Assembly: GCF_014334135.1 (NCBI RefSeq)
Contig: NZ_CP060497.1
Location: forward strand, 2,046,001 to 2,110,000
From: Olivibacter sp. SDN3
GTDB taxonomy: Bacteria > Bacteroidota > Bacteroidia > Sphingobacteriales > Sphingobacteriaceae
Reading direction: 5' to 3'
DNA length: 64,000 nucleotides
Below are positions 62,155-64,000 of this stretch, one piece after another; the stretch's first letter is position 1; each line of letters begins with the position of its first letter. Under the pieces are notes generated by a model. The model saw nothing but the letters and a program-made list of their open reading frames with translations, was not told the DNA's origin and made no database searches. A program made the position numbers and the translations under genes.

Positions 62155-62637
62155 ATGCGTATTTCTAACAAGACCGATTTTTTTGAGGAAGTGAAAGTAA
62201 AGCTTCAGCGAGAAGGCTTCCGGGTAATAGGACAAGACTTTTTTCCGTGGGGCGGTACTCTACAGATCGACGAAGAACATGCCCATAAGTTTGCTGATAC
62301 TTTTTTTGCCAGCAAACAACTCTATTTGCCGCAGCGTCCAAAGATTTTGGTGATAGCACCGGGTAAAGCCATCCACTGGCAATACCACCTTAGAAGGAGC
62401 GAATTTTGGCAGGTACTGGTTGGCGAGGTAGGTATAGTGGTGAGTAAGAATGATGAAGAACAGCCCTTGCGGGTTAAAAGCTGTGGAGAAGTTGTTCAAC
62501 TGCATCCCGGCGATCGTCATCGGCTGGTAGGACTCAATGATTGGGGTGTTGTTGCCCAACTTTGGAAGCACAGTAATCTTGCACAGCCATCAGATGACGG
62601 AGATGTGGTACGTCTGGCTTCGGGTTTCACCTATTAA
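62155..62637 (+). CDS. Cupin protein related to type II phosphomannose isomerase domain (copy 1)
   Basis: A 160-residue protein. About residues 65-150 match the ManC/type II phosphomannose isomerase cupin: IAPGKAIHWQYHLRRSEFWQ, PGDRHRLVG and DVVRLASG. Classical members read QxHxHRxEHW; here the second metal-binding His position is Arg (QYHLRRSEFW). The first ~60 residues have a distinct KVKLQREGFRVIGQDFFPWG segment. Often labelled phosphoheptose isomerase or cupin in related genomes. Activity is uncertain. Confidence 0.78.
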   Translation: MRISNKTDFFEEVKVKLQREGFRVIGQDFFPWGGTLQIDEEHAHKFADTFFASKQLYLPQRPKILVIAPGKAIHWQYHLRRSEFWQVLVGEVGIVVSKNDEEQPLRVKSCGEVVQLHPGDRHRLVGLNDWGVVAQLWKHSNLAQPSDDGDVVRLASGFTY

Positions 62638-62767
62638 TATCAGCTCAATATAAAAAAAGAAACGTATAACCTCCAAGAAAGATAACAAAGCTAAAAAATA
62701 TAGCGAAACCCGGCAGGAGTACCTAATGGGCTAATCAACATCGCCATACCCAATCTTCGTTTTTTTT

Positions 62768-62818
62768 AAGGTCTATTCAAAACAGCGATAGCTGTTTGGG
62801 TAGGCCTTTTCTCTTTTT
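62768..62818 (+). terminator. Rho-independent terminator after cupin copy 1
   Basis: A long stem from AAGG (62768-62771) to CCTT (62805-62808) has an inner AAACAGC / GCTGTTT pair with a GATA loop, some G-U pairs and one bulge. It is followed by TTTTCTCTTTTT. It lies about 130 bases after the stop. Confidence 0.7.
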
Positions 62819-63261
62819 ATGGAAAAAAAATTGAGAGCCATTTTACAAATTGTATGTAAAAATATACAGCTTGTATTAAATCCAGTACGTTTTTTGAGAT
62901 AAGGGTGTATTTCTTACACAAAATATGTTCGTTTGTATACATGGTATACTGTGTATTCTTGTATAACCGGTAATTTTCTTACTTTTGTGGTGGATAATGA
63001 AATTAATATGAAGATTTTGTAATTTTTTATCATTTTATATCTTTTATTGATAAATTTTTTATAAAATTGTATTTTTAATATAAAAAGTTCATTTCTCAGG
63101 ACGATATTTAATAGTGGCAAGGGTTTTGTGTACGAGAAAGCGCAACGAAATTCAAGGGAATTTAATGAACAGAATGAACAAATTACTATACTATTTTTAA
63201 TCAACACGCCTGATAGATGGTATTAAAAACATTCTCTCATATATAAATTAATTTCTATTAG
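62819..63261. other. Very AT-rich leader region before cupin copy 2
   Basis: No gene was found between the terminator and the ATG at 63262. The region is extremely AT-rich. A plus-strand promoter candidate at 62959-62987 would give a leader of about 270 bases. A 97-codon minus-strand ORF (62914-63207) is rich in Phe/Ile/Lys from AT bias and is not supported. Confidence 0.5.
62959..62987 (+). promoter_or_regulatory. Bacteroidetes-type promoter before cupin copy 2
   Basis: TTG at 62959-62961 and TACTTTTG at 62980-62987 with 18 bases between. The -7 element is a full match to TAnnTTTG. The start would be near 62993. Confidence 0.45.
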
Positions 63262-63771
63262 ATGCGTATATCCAACAAATGTGATCTTTTTGAAGAAGTT
63301 AAGATCAAGTTAGCTTCGCAAGGTTTTAAAGTGGTAAACCAAGATCAGAATCAACCATGGGGAGGCTCCCTTTTAATTGAGGAAAGTCAGGCAGAAAAAT
63401 TCGCTCGTATTTATTTCAGCGGTAAAGATTTGGAACAAGAGCGTCATCGCGTAGTAAAGCCTAAAATTTTGGTGGTAGCACCTGGTAAACGCATTGCTTG
63501 GCAATACCATTTACGGCGTGCAGAGATTTGGCAAGTGTTGGTAGGTAAGGTAGGCGTAGTTACCAGCGATGACGATGTTTTAGGTGCGATTGAACATAAG
63601 GACGCTGGGGAGTGGGTATACTTAGGAGTAAGTAAACGACATCAGCTCGTTGGTTTGCACGATTGGGGTGTTGTTGCTCAGCTGTGGCAGTTACCGGAAG
63701 ACGGGGCGCAACCGTCGGATGAGCAAGACGTGGTGAGGTTGGAATCAACAAAAGGGACTTATTTAATCTGA
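63262..63771 (+). CDS. Cupin protein related to type II phosphomannose isomerase domain (copy 2)
   Basis: A 169-residue paralogue of the protein at 62155. The shared start is MRISNK with [10 protein letters not shown] following, the core is [20 protein letters not shown], with [19 protein letters not shown] and DVVRLES. The second His of the usual HxH metal motif is again Arg. It lies 38 bases before fcl and may be co-transcribed with it, which suggests a role around GDP-sugar supply or regulation. Confidence 0.78.
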   Translation: MRISNKCDLFEEVKIKLASQGFKVVNQDQNQPWGGSLLIEESQAEKFARIYFSGKDLEQERHRVVKPKILVVAPGKRIAWQYHLRRAEIWQVLVGKVGVVTSDDDVLGAIEHKDAGEWVYLGVSKRHQLVGLHDWGVVAQLWQLPEDGAQPSDEQDVVRLESTKGTYLI

Positions 63772-63809
63772 TAAATCGTTTACACAATTACTTTGAAATA
63801 CAGACCATA

Positions 63810-64000
63810 ATGGATAAAAATGCAAAGATCTATGTTGCAGGGCACAGAGGAATGGTGGGAGGAGCCATTTCGCGTAATTTAAAAAAGCAAGGGTATCAAA
63901 ATCTTATCGAGCGAACCTCTTCTGAGCTTGATTTACGTAATCAATTAGCTGTAAATGATTTTTTTGACAGAGAAAGGCCGGATTATGTTTTTTTAGCTGC
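63810..64000 (+). CDS. fcl: GDP-L-fucose synthase (partial, runs off the right edge)
   Basis: The first 63 codons of a short-chain dehydrogenase. [20 protein letters not shown] is the characteristic NADP-binding start of GDP-fucose synthase, followed by [16 protein letters not shown] and RPDYVFLAA. It converts GDP-4-keto-6-deoxymannose to GDP-L-fucose. With manC upstream it implies fucose in the polymer; the gmd gene would be expected outside the window. Confidence 0.9.
   Translation, partial: MDKNAKIYVAGHRGMVGGAISRNLKKQGYQNLIERTSSELDLRNQLAVNDFFDRERPDYVFLA

Noticed and set aside
62914-63207. 97-codon minus-strand ORF in the AT-rich leader
   Set aside because: Phe/Ile/Lys-rich product typical of AT-rich non-coding DNA, and it overlaps a promoter on the other strand.
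1-64000. tRNA, rRNA, insertion sequences, phage or defence systems
   Set aside because: None were recognised on either strand; no transposase-, integrase- or nuclease-like ORF is present.

Overview
The window looks like a chromosomal segment of a Bacteroidetes bacterium, most likely Sphingobacteriaceae (the Pedobacter/Sphingobacterium/Olivibacter area; genus not resolvable by reading). The grounds are a FecI/FecR-SusC-SusD system, Wzi-family proteins with the Bacteroidetes-style N-terminus, CpsB-type PHP phosphatases, weak Shine-Dalgarno use, and several promoters of the TTTG / TAnnTTTG type. No rRNA, tRNA, CRISPR array, integrase or insertion sequence was seen.

Layout. 1-6.6 kb, minus strand: ECF sigma factor, FecR-like anti-sigma factor, SusC transporter, SusD lipoprotein and the start of a third surface lipoprotein, a regulated uptake system. 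About 7.0-63.8 kb, mostly plus strand: a very large exopolysaccharide/capsule locus. Its left part (7.3-25.5 kb) holds a large SLBB export protein, a WecA-like initiating transferase and a RemB/Wzi-like barrel (both minus), a Wzx flippase, an EpsG-type polymerase, five glycosyltransferases, a stand-alone Wzz and two tandem Wzi proteins. The middle (25.9-44.5 kb) has a second export set (Wza, Wzc tyrosine kinase), a UDP-sugar dehydrogenase, a second flippase, a nitroreductase/pyruvyltransferase pair, a second polymerase-like membrane protein, more glycosyltransferases, an alginate-lyase-like protein, a broken epimerase and a second WecA/WbpL-like transferase. The right part (44.8-58.2 kb) has a CapD/WbpM dehydratase, CpsB phosphatase, two more tandem Wzi proteins, a short sugar transferase, a degenerate CpsB, a LytTR two-component system, a full-length sugar transferase and another CpsB. 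From 58.7 kb come sugar-nucleotide genes (NTP transferase, manC, two cupins, start of fcl) mixed with small orphans.

How the genes work together. Sugar-nucleotide enzymes supply UDP-uronic acids, UDP-6-deoxy-HexNAc intermediates and probably GDP-fucose. WecA-like and WcaJ-like transferases start the lipid-linked unit, glycosyltransferases extend it, Wzx flips it, Wzy polymerises it, Wzz/Wzc with CpsB set length through tyrosine phosphorylation, and SLBB/Wza plus Wzi handle outer-membrane export and attachment. Nearly every step is present at least twice, so the locus probably makes two polymers or is a fusion of two loci.

Most notable: an epimerase whose catalytic YxxxK is replaced by a single TAG as if by a 12-base in-frame deletion; a CpsB paralogue that has lost essentially all metal ligands next to a sugar transferase lacking its N-terminal membrane domain; an alginate-lyase-like protein with NNI where the family has NNH; a 10-bp inverted repeat over the start codon of the large export gene; and a perfect 24-bp hairpin inside the glycosyltransferase region. 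No wholly new defence or mobile system was found.
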